From assembly GCA_964632795.1 (NCBI GenBank), contig CAZWEZ010000010.1, positions 1 through 52,988 of the forward strand: 52,988 nt of DNA, written 5' to 3'. Positions 8,491 through 17,480 of the stretch are shown here, piece after piece (the stretch's first letter is position 1; each line of letters opens with the position of its first letter). The stretch comes from CAZWEZ01 sp964632795 (GTDB lineage Bacteria; Pseudomonadota; Alphaproteobacteria; Rhodospirillales; 2-02-FULL-58-16). Both the position numbers and the translations under genes were made by a program. The notes beneath the pieces were generated by a model that made no database searches, had not been told where the DNA came from, and worked only from the letters and a program-made list of their open reading frames with translations.

Positions 8491-8512
8491 ATCAGTGCTC
8501 CTTGGTATGAGG
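8491..8512 (+). repeat. Family-1 repeat end overlapping the icmF start
   Basis: ATCAGTGCTCCTTGGTATGAGG matches the right ends of the copies at 1-58 (minus strand of 52833 copy) and 6454-6514, with one substitution. The ATG at 8507 proposed for icmF lies inside it. The partner end is not visible upstream; instead a family-2 end sits at 8349-8390. Confidence 0.65.
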
Positions 8513-11500
8513 ACGCCGACATGCTTGGACAACGCCGTGCCTGACGACAGCCCTCCGGTGAACGCCCGGAAGAAGCGGAAGAAGGCCCGCAAGGCCGCGA
8601 CCCCGATCCGTTTCGTGACCGCGGCCAGCCTCTTCGACGGCCATGACGCCTCGATCAACATCATGCGCCGGATCATCCAGGCGAGCGGCGCCGAGGTCAT
8701 CCACCTCGGCCACAACCGCTCGGTGGACGAGATCGTCAGCGCCGCCGTCGAGGAGGATGTCCACGCCATCGCCGTAAGCTCCTACCAGGGCGGCCACGTC
8801 GAGTTCTTCAAGTACATGATCGACCTGCTGGGCCAGCGCGGACGCGCCGGCATGAAGGTCTTCGGCGGCGGCGGCGGGGTCATCGTCGCCGCGGAGGTGG
8901 CCGAACTCCAGGACTACGGGGTCACCCGCATCTATTCCCCCGAGGACGGCCAGCGCATGGGCCTGCAGGGGATGATCGACGACATGCTGGAGCGTTCGGC
9001 CGGCGACCTCTCGGGGAACCGGCCGGCCGACCTCGCGGGGCTGTCGGAAGGCGGCCCTCCGGCGCTGGCCCGCGTCATCACGGCGATCGAGACCGGGGTC
9101 CTCGAGGAAAGCCTGCTGGGCGACATCCGGGCCGCCGCCCGAAACCGCTCCGAGGTCCCCGTTCTCGGCATCACCGGCACCGGGGGCGCCGGCAAGTCGT
9201 CGCTCACCGACGAGTTGATCCGCCGCTTCCGCCTCTACAGCGGCGAACCCCGGATCGCGGTGATCGCCATCGACCCCTCGCGGCGCAAGACCGGCGGCGC
9301 CCTGCTCGGCGACCGCATCCGCATGAACGCCATCTCCGGAACCAACGTCTACATGCGCTCGCTGGCCACCCGGGGCGCCGGCACCGAGGTCCCCGACGCG
9401 GTGCCCGACATCATCGCCGCCTGCAAGGCGGCCGGCTACGAGCTGGTGATCGTCGAGACCCCCGGCATCGGCCAGGGCGACGCCGGCATCGTGGGGCTGG
9501 TCGACGTCTCGCTGTACGTCATGACCCCGGAGTTCGGCGCCGCCAGCCAGCTCGAGAAGATCGACATGCTGGACTTCGCCGACGCCGTGGCGATCAACAA
9601 GTTCGACCGCAAGGGGGCGCTCGACGCCCTCAGGGACGTCCGCAAGCAGGTCCAGCGCAACCGCCGGGCCTTCGCCGTCGAGCCCGGGGAGATGCCGGTC
9701 TTCGGCACCATCGCCTCGCGCTTCAACGACGCCGGGATCACGGCGCTGTACCGGGCATTGCTGGGGCTGTTCGCCGACCGGGGCCTGGCCGCCCTGGAGT
9801 GCTCGGCCCCGGAGACGCCGCTCAAGCATTCCGAGCCCGGGACCGCCATCGTCCCGCCCCAGCGCCAGACCTACCTCGCCGAGATCGCCATGACCGTCCG
9901 CGACTACCTCGCCGAGGCCGGCCGCCAGGCGGATATCGCCCGCCAGCGCCAGCAACTGCGCCAGTCCAGGCGGATGCTCGAGGAGGCCGGCAAGGACACC
10001 GCGCCCCTCGACGACCTCGTCGCCCAACGCGACGACGCCCTCGATCCGCGCTGCCGCAAGCTGCTGGACATCTGGCCCAAGGTCAGGGAGAGCTACGCCG
10101 GGGACGAATACGTGGTCAGGATCCGCGACCGCGAGATCCGCACCGGGCTCAAACGGACCACCCTTTCCGGGACCGCGATTCCCCGCGTCGCCCTGCCGCG
10201 CTACGAAGACCAGGGCGAGATCCTCAAGTGGCTGCTCGAGGAGAACGTGCCGGGAAGCTTCCCCTACACCGCCGGCGTCTTCGCCTTCAAGCGCGAGGGC
10301 GAGGAGCCGACCCGGATGTTCGCCGGCGAAGGGGATCCGGCGCGGACCAACCAGCGTTTCAAGTTCCTGTCCGCCCATTCCGAGGCCAAACGCCTGTCGA
10401 CCGCCTTCGATTCGGTGACCCTGTACGGCTTCGACCCCGAAGAACGCCCCGACATCTACGGCAAGGTGGGCAATTCAGGGGTCTCGGTGGCGACCCTGGA
10501 CGACATGAAGGACCTCTACGACGGTTTCGACCTGTGCGCGTCCGGAACCTCGGTGTCGATGACCATCAACGGCCCGGCGCCGACCATCCTCGCCATGTTC
10601 CTCAACACCGCCATCGACCAGCAGATCGCCAGGTTCGAGGTCGACAACGACCGCGCCCCGACCGACGAGGAGATCGAAAAGATCGGCGAGTGGGTCCACG
10701 AGAACGTCCGCGGCACGATCCAGGCGGATATTCTGAAAGAAGACCAGGGCCAGAACACCTGCATCTTCTCCACCGAGTTCGCGCTCAAGATGATGGCCGA
10801 CATCCAGGAGTACTTCGTCCACCACCGGGTGCGGAACTTCTACTCGGTGTCGATTTCCGGCTACCACATCGCCGAGGCCGGGGCCAACCCCATCTCCCAG
10901 TTGGCCTTCACCCTGGCCAACGGCTTCACCTACGTCGAGGCGTACCTGGCGCGGGGCATGCACATCGACGACTTCGCGCCCAACCTGTCGTTCTTCTTCT
11001 CCAGCGGCATGGACCCCGAATACTCGGTGATGGGGCGGGTGGCGCGGCGCATCTGGTCGATCGCCATGCGCTACCGTTACGGGGCCAACGAACGCAGCCA
11101 GAAGCTCAAGTACCACACCCAGACCTCGGGCCGCTCCCTGCACGCCCAGGAGATGGACTTCAACGACATCCGGACCACCCTGCAGGCGCTGGGCGGCATC
11201 TACGACAACTGCAACAGCCTGCACACCAACGCCCACGACGAGGCCTACACCACGCCGACCGCCGCCAGCGTCCGCCGGGCGCTGGCCATCCAGTTGATCA
11301 TCAACCGCGAATGGGGCCTGGCCAACAACGAGAACCCCAACCAGGGGGCCTTCATCTTCGAGCAGCTGACCGACCTGGTGGAGGAGGCGGTGCTGGTGGA
11401 GTTCGAGCGCCTGAGCGAACGCGGCGGGGTGCTGGGGGCCATGGAGACCGGCTACCAGCGGGGCAGGATCCAGGACGAATCCCTCCACTACGAGACCCTC

Positions 11501-11803
11501 AAGCACGACGGCACGCTGCCCATCATCGGCGTCAACACCTTCGTCGACCCGGAGGCCGGGGGCGTCGCCGCCACCCCGGAACTCGCCCGCTCCACCGAGG
11601 ACGAGAAGAAAAACCAGATCCGCCGGCTGCGGGAGTTCCACCGGCGCCACGACCCGGTGCCCATGCTGGCCCGCCTTCGCCAAGCGGCGAGCGACGGCGA
11701 CAACGTCTTCGAGGTGCTCATGGAGGCGGTCCGCTGGTGCTCGCTGGGGCAGATCACCGAGGCCCTGTTCGAGGCCGGCGGCCAATACAGACGCAACATG
11801 TAA
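8507..11803 (+). CDS. icmF: Fused isobutyryl-CoA mutase IcmF (B12 domain, MeaI GTPase, mutase)
   Basis: The protein interconverts isobutyryl-CoA and butyryl-CoA using adenosylcobalamin; some members also act on isovaleryl-CoA. Domain order is that of IcmF. A cobalamin-binding domain (about residues 35-170) has FDGHDASIN with the lower-ligand histidine, then SSYQGGH and GGGGGVI. A G-protein chaperone domain follows with the P-loop GTGGAGKSS and INKFD. A linker and the TIM-barrel mutase domain complete the chain (PGSFPYTAGVF, SVSISGYHIAEAGANPISQ, QTSGRSL). About 1098 residues is the usual size. The start is uncertain: the ATG at 8507 lies in a repeat end, a TTG at 8462 is improbable, and GTGs at 8537 and 8558 are possible. 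A LiuR-like palindrome precedes it. Confidence 0.94.
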   Translation: MRTPTCLDNAVPDDSPPVNARKKRKKARKAATPIRFVTAASLFDGHDASINIMRRIIQASGAEVIHLGHNRSVDEIVSAAVEEDVHAIAVSSYQGGHVEFFKYMIDLLGQRGRAGMKVFGGGGGVIVAAEVAELQDYGVTRIYSPEDGQRMGLQGMIDDMLERSAGDLSGNRPADLAGLSEGGPPALARVITAIETGVLEESLLGDIRAAARNRSEVPVLGITGTGGAGKSSLTDELIRRFRLYSGEPRIAVIAIDPSRRKTGGALLGDRIRMNAISGTNVYMRSLATRGAGTEVPDAVPDIIAACKAAGYELVIVETPGIGQGDAGIVGLVDVSLYVMTPEFGAASQLEKIDMLDFADAVAINKFDRKGALDALRDVRKQVQRNRRAFAVEPGEMPVFGTIASRFNDAGITALYRALLGLFADRGLAALECSAPETPLKHSEPGTAIVPPQRQTYLAEIAMTVRDYLAEAGRQADIARQRQQLRQSRRMLEEAGKDTAPLDDLVAQRDDALDPRCRKLLDIWPKVRESYAGDEYVVRIRDREIRTGLKRTTLSGTAIPRVALPRYEDQGEILKWLLEENVPGSFPYTAGVFAFKREGEEPTRMFAGEGDPARTNQRFKFLSAHSEAKRLSTAFDSVTLYGFDPEERPDIYGKVGNSGVSVATLDDMKDLYDGFDLCASGTSVSMTINGPAPTILAMFLNTAIDQQIARFEVDNDRAPTDEEIEKIGEWVHENVRGTIQADILKEDQGQNTCIFSTEFALKMMADIQEYFVHHRVRNFYSVSISGYHIAEAGANPISQLAFTLANGFTYVEAYLARGMHIDDFAPNLSFFFSSGMDPEYSVMGRVARRIWSIAMRYRYGANERSQKLKYHTQTSGRSLHAQEMDFNDIRTTLQALGGIYDNCNSLHTNAHDEAYTTPTAASVRRALAIQLIINREWGLANNENPNQGAFIFEQLTDLVEEAVLVEFERLSERGGVLGAMETGYQRGRIQDESLHYETLKHDGTLPIIGVNTFVDPEAGGVAATPELARSTEDEKKNQIRRLREFHRRHDPVPMLARLRQAASDGDNVFEVLMEAVRWCSLGQITEALFEAGGQYRRNM

Positions 11804-11870
11804 ACATAAGAAAAACAATTCGATATATGATGAATTTAATATAGAACTATAGAATGAAGATGGCCGGATA

Positions 11871-12086
11871 ATGAGGTTCTGGAACGTTCATTTGCCGGAG
11901 GTTCTGTTCGAGTTCCGCAAGGTGGGAAAGATCACCCGGGTGGTCGCCATCGACCCCATCACCGGCATCGAGGTAATCATGGTCGGCCCCCCCGGATACA
12001 CCACCTACATGCTGAAACGGTTCGCCGCCCGCAAGCTGGCCTACGTCATCGCCAAGAAGCAGAGGATGGAGAAGGGCGGGGGGTAG
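11871..12086 (+). CDS. Small conserved alphaproteobacterial protein, function unknown
   Basis: This 71-residue protein reads FEFRKVGKITRVVAIDPITG in the middle and ends with LKRFAARKLAYVIAKKQ. The pattern (EVLFEFRxVG...V.AIDPxTGxEV.IVGP...LKR.A.RKL.YVL) looks like a small domain of unknown function widespread in Rhodospirillales (I think DUF6898, unverified). It has no signal peptide or membrane segment, and the C-terminus is basic. It lies 67 nt after icmF in the same direction; co-transcription is possible but the intervening DNA is AT-rich and could hold its own promoter. Confidence 0.6.
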   Translation: MRFWNVHLPEVLFEFRKVGKITRVVAIDPITGIEVIMVGPPGYTTYMLKRFAARKLAYVIAKKQRMEKGGG

Positions 12087-12223
12087 GTCGCCGATCTTGG
12101 GATCGGGGGCCGCCGTGTGCTCGTCGAGCACCGTCGCGTCGCCGAAAATAACTTCGGTACCGTATAGCATCTCCTTGATCTCCTTGATTTGCAGGGGGGC
12201 TATTAAATGATAGCGTGCCTCCC

Positions 12224-13006
12224 ATGATTAATATTGAAGATGTCGCCCTGCACTTCGGTGGCCTGAAGGCGGTCGACGGAACAAGCTTCGATATCCGGAA
12301 GGGCACAATCACCGGATTGATCGGCCCGAACGGCGCCGGCAAGACGACATTGTTCAACCTTGTCGCCGGGGTATTCCCCCCGTCGGCCGGCCGGGTCAGT
12401 CTTGATGGCGAGGACGTCACCGGCCTGAAACCGCACCAGCTTTTCGCAAAGGGGCTGTTGCGGACGTTCCAGATCGCCCACGAATTTTCATCCCTGACGG
12501 TTCGCGAAAACCTGATGATGGTCCCGGGCGGACAATCGGGCGAGTCCCTGATCAATACCTGGTTTCATCGCGCCAAGGTGGCCGAAGAGGAAGAAGCTAT
12601 CCGCCACCGGGCCGACGAAGTGATCGATTTCCTCAACCTCGGCCATCTGGCGGACGAACCGGCTGGGAACCTTTCCGGCGGCCAGAAGAAACTTCTGGAA
12701 CTGGGGCGCACCATGATGGTCGATGCCAAGGTCGTGCTGCTGGATGAAGTCGGCGCGGGCGTCAACCGGACCCTTCTGAAAGACATCGGTGACGCCATTA
12801 TCCGCCTTAACAAGGAACGTGGTTACACGTTCTGCATGATCGAGCACGATATCGATTTCATTTCCAGGCTCTGCGACCCGGTGGTCGTCATGGCCGAAGG
12901 CAAGGTGCTGGTGCAAGGCACCGCCGAGGAAGTCAAATCCAACGAAGACGTCATCGAGGCCTATCTCGGGAGAGGCCTTAAAAACAAAGTAGGGGCGATA
13001 TCCTAA
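12224..13006 (+). CDS. livG: Branched-chain amino acid-type ABC transporter ATPase (LivG-like)
   Basis: One of the two cytoplasmic ATPases of a HAAT-family importer. Visible are the Walker A motif GPNGAGKTT (about residue 34), the Q-loop region, a family-typical insertion with RTFQIAHEF and NTWF, the signature NLSGGQKK, Walker B VVLLDEVGAGVN and the H-loop MIEHD. The order and the length of about 260 residues fit LivG. The ATG at 12224 matches usual LivG N-termini (MINIEDVALHFGG); a GTG three codons upstream is the alternative. It is the first gene of the five-gene operon livG-livF-livH-livM-livK and abuts livF with no gap. Confidence 0.93.
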   Translation: MINIEDVALHFGGLKAVDGTSFDIRKGTITGLIGPNGAGKTTLFNLVAGVFPPSAGRVSLDGEDVTGLKPHQLFAKGLLRTFQIAHEFSSLTVRENLMMVPGGQSGESLINTWFHRAKVAEEEEAIRHRADEVIDFLNLGHLADEPAGNLSGGQKKLLELGRTMMVDAKVVLLDEVGAGVNRTLLKDIGDAIIRLNKERGYTFCMIEHDIDFISRLCDPVVVMAEGKVLVQGTAEEVKSNEDVIEAYLGRGLKNKVGAIS

Positions 13007-13711
13007 GTGAGCTTTTTATCGGGGATAAACATGAGCGGCGGGTACGGCGGTGCGGATATTCTGCACGGCTGTGATATTTCGGTCGACAAGGGAGAGATCG
13101 CCGTCATCGTCGGCCCCAACGGGGCCGGCAAAACGACGGCCATGAAGGCCCTGTTGGGCATGCTGTCCCTGCGCGAGGGAACCGTCACCCTGGACGGCAA
13201 GGATATCACCCAGATGTCGCCGCAGGGCCGGGTCAAGGAAGGAATGGCCATGGTGCCGCAAACGAACAATGTGTTCGTCAGCATGACGGTCCAGGAAAAC
13301 CTTGAAATGGAGGCGTTTCTTCGCCGTGACGATATCAACGTGACCATGGAGCGTGTGTTCGAGCTGTTCCCCATCCTGAAGGACAAACGGAGCCAGGCGG
13401 CGGGAGAACTATCCGGCGGCCAACGCCAGCAAGTCGCCGTCGGCCGCGCCCTGATGACCGACCCGAAAGTGCTGATGCTGGACGAACCGACGGCGGGGGT
13501 GTCGCCCATCGTCATGGATGAACTGTTCGACCGTATCCTGGAAGTCAAACAGACCGGCATCGCCATCCTGATGGTCGAACAGAACGCCCGCCAGGCCCTG
13601 AGTATCGCCGACACCGGCTATGTCCTGGTCACCGGCGAGAACAAGTTTACGGATACCGGCGAGGCATTGCTGGCCAACCCGGAAGTCCGGCGGGCATTTC
13701 TGGGAGGTTAG
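13007..13711 (+). CDS. livF: Branched-chain amino acid-type ABC transporter ATPase (LivF-like)
   Basis: Second ATPase of the importer, 234 residues as usual for LivF. It shows Walker A GPNGAGKTT, the Q-loop VPQTNNVF, signature ELSGGQRQQ, Walker B VLMLDEPTAGVSP and H-loop MVEQNA. The GTG start at 13007 directly follows the livG stop (TAAGTG), so translation is coupled. The usual pairing of the two ATPases with the two permeases encoded next makes an asymmetric transporter. Confidence 0.94.
   Translation: MSFLSGINMSGGYGGADILHGCDISVDKGEIAVIVGPNGAGKTTAMKALLGMLSLREGTVTLDGKDITQMSPQGRVKEGMAMVPQTNNVFVSMTVQENLEMEAFLRRDDINVTMERVFELFPILKDKRSQAAGELSGGQRQQVAVGRALMTDPKVLMLDEPTAGVSPIVMDELFDRILEVKQTGIAILMVEQNARQALSIADTGYVLVTGENKFTDTGEALLANPEVRRAFLGG
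13703..13707 (+). promoter_or_regulatory. Ribosome binding site fixing the livH TTG start
   Basis: GGAGG inside the last codons of livF stands 11 nt before a TTG at 13719. No ATG or GTG occurs in the livH frame near the beginning of the first hydrophobic helix, so TTG is the best start. Confidence 0.6.
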
Positions 13712-13718
13712 GGTCATT

Positions 13719-14732
13719 TTGACCGGTTTTCTTGACGCCATAATCCTCCTGTTGAATTTCGTCATCATTCCGGTGCTGACCTATGGCTCCCAGCTCGCCC
13801 TCGGGGCATTGGGCATTACCCTGGTTTACGGCATCCTCCGCTTCGCCAATTTCGCCCACGGCGACCTGATGGCCTTCGGCACGATGGTTGCCGTCCTGAT
13901 GACCTGGTGGCTGCAATCCGTCGGCGTCGGCTTCGGCCCCTTGCCGACCGCCCTGCTGGCCCTGCCGGTCGCCATCGCCATTACTATCGCCTTGGTCCTG
14001 TTCACCGACAGGGCGGTCTACAAGTTCTATCGAAAAAAGCGCAGTGTGCCGGCGGTGTTCGTCATCGCTTCGATCGGCGTCATGTTCGTGCTGAACGGCA
14101 TTGTCCGTTTCATCATCGGCCCCAATGACCAACGTTTTACCGATGGCGAACGTTTCATCATCAAGGCCCGCGCCTTCAAGGAGATGACCGGCCTGAATGA
14201 GGGGCTGGCGATCAAGGTCAGCCAGGGTCTGACCATCTCCATCACTTTCCTTCTGGTGGTTTCCCTGTTCTGGTTCCTGCAGCGTACCCGCACCGGCAAG
14301 GCCATGCGCGCCTATTCGGACAACGAGGATCTGGCGCTTCTTTCCGGCATCGATCCGGAACGGGTGGTCATGGTGACCTGGATCATCACGGCGACGCTGG
14401 CGACCATCGCCGGGACCCTGTATGGCCTGGATAAAAGCTTCAAGCCGTTTACCTACTTCCAGCTTTTGCTGCCGTTGTTCGCCGCCGCCATTGTCGGTGG
14501 TATCGGCAATCCGCTCGGCGCCATCCTCGGCGGCTTCGTCGTCGCCTTTTCGGAAGTCAGCATCACCTACGCCTACAAGAAGTTCCTCAAGTATCTGGTT
14601 CCGGAAAACTGGGAGCCTGAAGGGCTGCTTCAGTTCCTGTCGACCGACTACAAGTTCGCCGTATCCTTTCTCATCCTGGTTCTGGTGCTGCTGATCCGCC
14701 CGACCGGCATTCTGAGGGGGCGCGTGATATGA
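13719..14732 (+). CDS. livH: Branched-chain amino acid-type ABC transporter permease (LivH-like)
   Basis: Inner-membrane permease of the importer with about eight to nine hydrophobic helices. Family landmarks are LALGALGITLVYGILRFANFAHGDLMAFG near the start (in pieces: GALGITLVYGILRF and NFAHGD), TRTGKAMRAYSDNEDLA LLSGID in the cytoplasmic loop that contacts the ATPase, and IVGGIGNPLGAILGG near the end. The frame stays open upstream inside livF, but the TTG at 13719 after GGAGG gives a normal N-terminus and 337 residues. The stop overlaps the livM start by 4 nt (ATGA). Confidence 0.92.
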   Translation: MTGFLDAIILLLNFVIIPVLTYGSQLALGALGITLVYGILRFANFAHGDLMAFGTMVAVLMTWWLQSVGVGFGPLPTALLALPVAIAITIALVLFTDRAVYKFYRKKRSVPAVFVIASIGVMFVLNGIVRFIIGPNDQRFTDGERFIIKARAFKEMTGLNEGLAIKVSQGLTISITFLLVVSLFWFLQRTRTGKAMRAYSDNEDLALLSGIDPERVVMVTWIITATLATIAGTLYGLDKSFKPFTYFQLLLPLFAAAIVGGIGNPLGAILGGFVVAFSEVSITYAYKKFLKYLVPENWEPEGLLQFLSTDYKFAVSFLILVLVLLIRPTGILRGRVI

Positions 14733-16102
14733 ACAACGCCCAGCGCTCGACCCTGGCTTTCGCCGTCATGGCGGGTTTGCTGATGGTCGTCGGCTTCTCC
14801 CAGTCATGGCCGTTGATGCTGACGATCCTCAATCTCTGCCTGATTTCTTCGGTAATGGCGCTCGGCGTCAACATTCAATGGGGCTATGCCGGCCTGTTCA
14901 ACGTCGGCACCATGGGGTTTGCGGCCTTGGGCGGCGTCGCCGCGGTGCTGGTTTCCAAAGCACCGGTACCGGAAGCCTGGGCGGCGGGCGGATCGAACCT
15001 GTTCGTGGCGGCGCTGCTGTTCGCGCTTACCATTGCCGCCGCCGTTGTCGCCTATCGGCGTATTTCCAAGGGCCCTCTCAGGGCCCTTGCCCTGTCGGGG
15101 ATCATCATCATCGGCATCTTCGCGACCCGCTATTTCTCCGATCCGGCCATCGCCGATATCGAGGCCGTCAACCCGACCGTGACCGGATTCCTGGGCGGCC
15201 TCGGACTGCCGATCCTGTTTTCGTGGGTCGTCGGCGGCTTGTTCGCCGCCGGCGCCGCCTGGATTATCGGCAAGATCACCCTGGGGCTGCGCTCCGATTA
15301 TCTGGCCATCGCCACTTTGGGCATTTCGGAAATCATCATCGCGCTTCTGAAAAACGAGGACTGGCTGACCCGCGGCGTCAAGAACGTCGCCGGGTTGCCC
15401 CGTCCCGTCCCCTTCGAGGTGGACCTGCAGAAAAGCGACTGGTTCATCGGCTGGACGGAATGGCTGAATTCCAATGCCCTGGAAGGATTGGCGGCCAGTG
15501 ACCGCGGCGACCTTTTGTCCACCCTGGTCATCCAGCACTCCGGCGTCTTCGTCAAGCTCGGCTACGCCAGTCTTTTCACCGTGGTTCTGGTGGTCGTCCT
15601 GAGCCTGAGCGTGATGGCCCTGAATTCCCCTTGGGGGCGCATGATGCGCGCCATTCGTGACAACGAAGTCTCCGCCGCCGCCATGGGTAAGGACGTCACC
15701 GGTCGGCGTCTGCAGGTCTTCATCCTCGGTTCCGCCGTGGTCGGCATCGCCGGCGCCATGCTGACGACACTCGACGGCCAACTGACGCCCGGTTCCTACA
15801 ATCCGTTGCGCTTCACGTTCCTGATCTGGGTGATGGTGATCGTCGGCGGATCCGGCAACAACCTTGGATCGGTTCTGGGCGGTTTTCTTATCTGGTTCAT
15901 CTGGATCGAGGCCGAACCCGTCGGCGTGTGGCTGATCGACTTCGCAACCGCCTGGATGGAAGGGACGAATCCCGTCCGCCTTCATCTGATGGACTCTGCA
16001 CAACATATGCGCCTGTTCATGATGGGACTGGTTCTGTTGCTGGTCATGCGCTTCAATCCCGGCGGGATATTGCCGGAGGTGACCAAAGCCCGGGCAAAAT
16101 AA
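14729..16102 (+). CDS. livM: Branched-chain amino acid-type ABC transporter permease (LivM-like)
   Basis: Second permease, 457 residues, at the long end for LivM because of an insertion of roughly 100 residues with extra hydrophobic helices (about residues 90-180) before the LRSDYLAIATLGISEI motif. The ATPase-contact loop reads SPWGRMMRAIRDNEVSAAAMGKD (in two parts: SPWGRMMRAIRDNE, SAAAMGKD). The C-terminal core has GQLTPGSYNPLRF and VGGSGNNLGSVLGG. It starts by a 4-nt overlap with livH. The insertion suggests a transporter subtype whose ligand differs from the classical leucine system, but reading alone does not identify it. Confidence 0.92.
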   Translation: MNNAQRSTLAFAVMAGLLMVVGFSQSWPLMLTILNLCLISSVMALGVNIQWGYAGLFNVGTMGFAALGGVAAVLVSKAPVPEAWAAGGSNLFVAALLFALTIAAAVVAYRRISKGPLRALALSGIIIIGIFATRYFSDPAIADIEAVNPTVTGFLGGLGLPILFSWVVGGLFAAGAAWIIGKITLGLRSDYLAIATLGISEIIIALLKNEDWLTRGVKNVAGLPRPVPFEVDLQKSDWFIGWTEWLNSNALEGLAASDRGDLLSTLVIQHSGVFVKLGYASLFTVVLVVVLSLSVMALNSPWGRMMRAIRDNEVSAAAMGKDVTGRRLQVFILGSAVVGIAGAMLTTLDGQLTPGSYNPLRFTFLIWVMVIVGGSGNNLGSVLGGFLIWFIWIEAEPVGVWLIDFATAWMEGTNPVRLHLMDSAQHMRLFMMGLVLLLVMRFNPGGILPEVTKARAK

Positions 16103-16228
16103 GAGATAGATCAAGATTGAACGAATAGCCTATGATAGGCGCAACTCTTCGCAATCCGTGATACATAAACAAACCAACAAGCAAAGCATAAGACTTTCGA
16201 TTGGCAACCATAAAACAAGGAGGAAACC

Positions 16229-17419
16229 ATGAAGAAACTTCTTTTGGCGTCGACTCTGCTCGTCGCCATGACGGGCTCGGCCATCGCCGCCGGGGATGAC
16301 GTGAAGGTCGGCGTGATTCTGGGCTTTACAGGCCCCATTGAATCCCTGACCCCCGACATGGCCGCTTCGGCCGAACTGGCTTTCAAGGAAGCTTCCGATT
16401 CCGGCCTGCTGCTGGGTGGAAGGAAGATTGTTCCGGTGCGTGCCGATTCAACCTGCGTTGATTCGGCGGCAGCGACCGCCGCCGCCGAGCGTCTGATTTC
16501 GGCGGAAGGCGTGGCCGCTATTATGGGCGCCGATTGCTCCGGCGTCACCGGCGCCGTCGCCAACAATGTCGCCGTGCCCAACGGTGTTATTATGATTTCG
16601 CCATCGGCCACGTCCCCCGGTCTCTCGACCATCAAGGATAACGGCCTCTTTTTCCGCACTTCACCGTCCGACGCCCGTCAGGGCGAAGTTCTGGCCACTG
16701 TGCTGAACAGCCGAGGCATCAAAGAGGTCGCCGTCACTTATACCAACAACGATTACGGCAAGGGCCTGGCCGATTCCTTCGCCACCGCCTTCAAGGCCGT
16801 CGGCGGCAAGGTCTCGATCACCGCCGCCCATGAAGACGGCAAGGCCGACTATTCGGCCGAAGTCGGTGCTTTGTCGGCGGCCGGCTCCAAGTATCTCGCC
16901 GTGTTCGGTTATCTGGATCAGGGCGGCAAGGGCATCATCCAGGCATCGCTCGACAGCGGCGCCTTTGAAAACTTCGTGCTCGCCGACGGCATGATCGGCG
17001 ACAGCCTAGTCCAGGCCATCGGCAAGGACCTGAACGGCGCCGTCGGCACCGTTCCCGGCGGCGAATCGAAGGGCGCGGTCACTTATGCGGAGATGGCCGC
17101 CAAGGCGGGCATCAAAAAAGACGGTCCCTATGTGGGCGAGTCCTACGACGCCGGCGCCTTGATCGCGCTTGCCATGCAGGCGGCGGGATCGGCCGACCGC
17201 GCGGCCATCCAGTCGAAGATGATGATGGTCGCCAATGCGCCCGGTGAGAAAATCTTGCCCGGTGAAATCGCCAAGGGCCTGAAGATTCTCGGCAGCGGCG
17301 GCGATATCGACTATGTCGGCGCCACCAACGTCGAATTCAATGAAGTCGGCGAAGTGCTTGGCACCTTCAAGGAAGTGGAAGTCAAAGACGGCAAATTCGA
17401 GACCATCAGAATTCACTGA
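16229..17419 (+). CDS. livK: Periplasmic substrate-binding protein of the Liv-type transporter
   Basis: The 396-residue product has a clear signal peptide (MKKLLLASTLLVAMTGSAIA, cleavage after Ala-Ile-Ala near residue 21) and the type I periplasmic-binding (Peripla_BP_6) fold: VKVGVILGFTGPIESL, a disulfide-ready Cys pair around residues 72 and 97, ISPSATSPGLS, FRTSPSDARQG, and AVTYTNNDYGKGLADS. It binds the ligand and delivers it to LivHM. An unusually strong ribosome site (AAGGAGGAAA) eight bases upstream and a 126-nt gap after livM fit the high expression expected of binding proteins. It is followed by a strong terminator, closing the operon. Ligand could be a branched-chain amino acid, an amide or urea. 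Confidence 0.92.
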   Translation: MKKLLLASTLLVAMTGSAIAAGDDVKVGVILGFTGPIESLTPDMAASAELAFKEASDSGLLLGGRKIVPVRADSTCVDSAAATAAAERLISAEGVAAIMGADCSGVTGAVANNVAVPNGVIMISPSATSPGLSTIKDNGLFFRTSPSDARQGEVLATVLNSRGIKEVAVTYTNNDYGKGLADSFATAFKAVGGKVSITAAHEDGKADYSAEVGALSAAGSKYLAVFGYLDQGGKGIIQASLDSGAFENFVLADGMIGDSLVQAIGKDLNGAVGTVPGGESKGAVTYAEMAAKAGIKKDGPYVGESYDAGALIALAMQAAGSADRAAIQSKMMMVANAPGEKILPGEIAKGLKILGSGGDIDYVGATNVEFNEVGEVLGTFKEVEVKDGKFETIRIH

Positions 17420-17444
17420 TCCACGGTTCTGTTGATCTTTACAG

Positions 17445-17478
17445 GCCGGGCAACCTTCGGGTTGCCCGGCTTTGTTTT
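17445..17478 (+). terminator. Rho-independent terminator of the liv operon
   Basis: An 11-bp perfect stem GCCGGGCAACC / GGTTGCCCGGC with a TTCG tetraloop is followed by TTTGTTTT. It lies 25 nt after the livK stop. Confidence 0.92.
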
Positions 17479-17480
17479 AG

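Noticed and set aside
8287..8544. Plus-strand 85-codon frame covering the transporter/icmF divergent region
   Set aside because: It runs through two different repeat ends and an operator, has no family similarity, and overlaps the icmF start.
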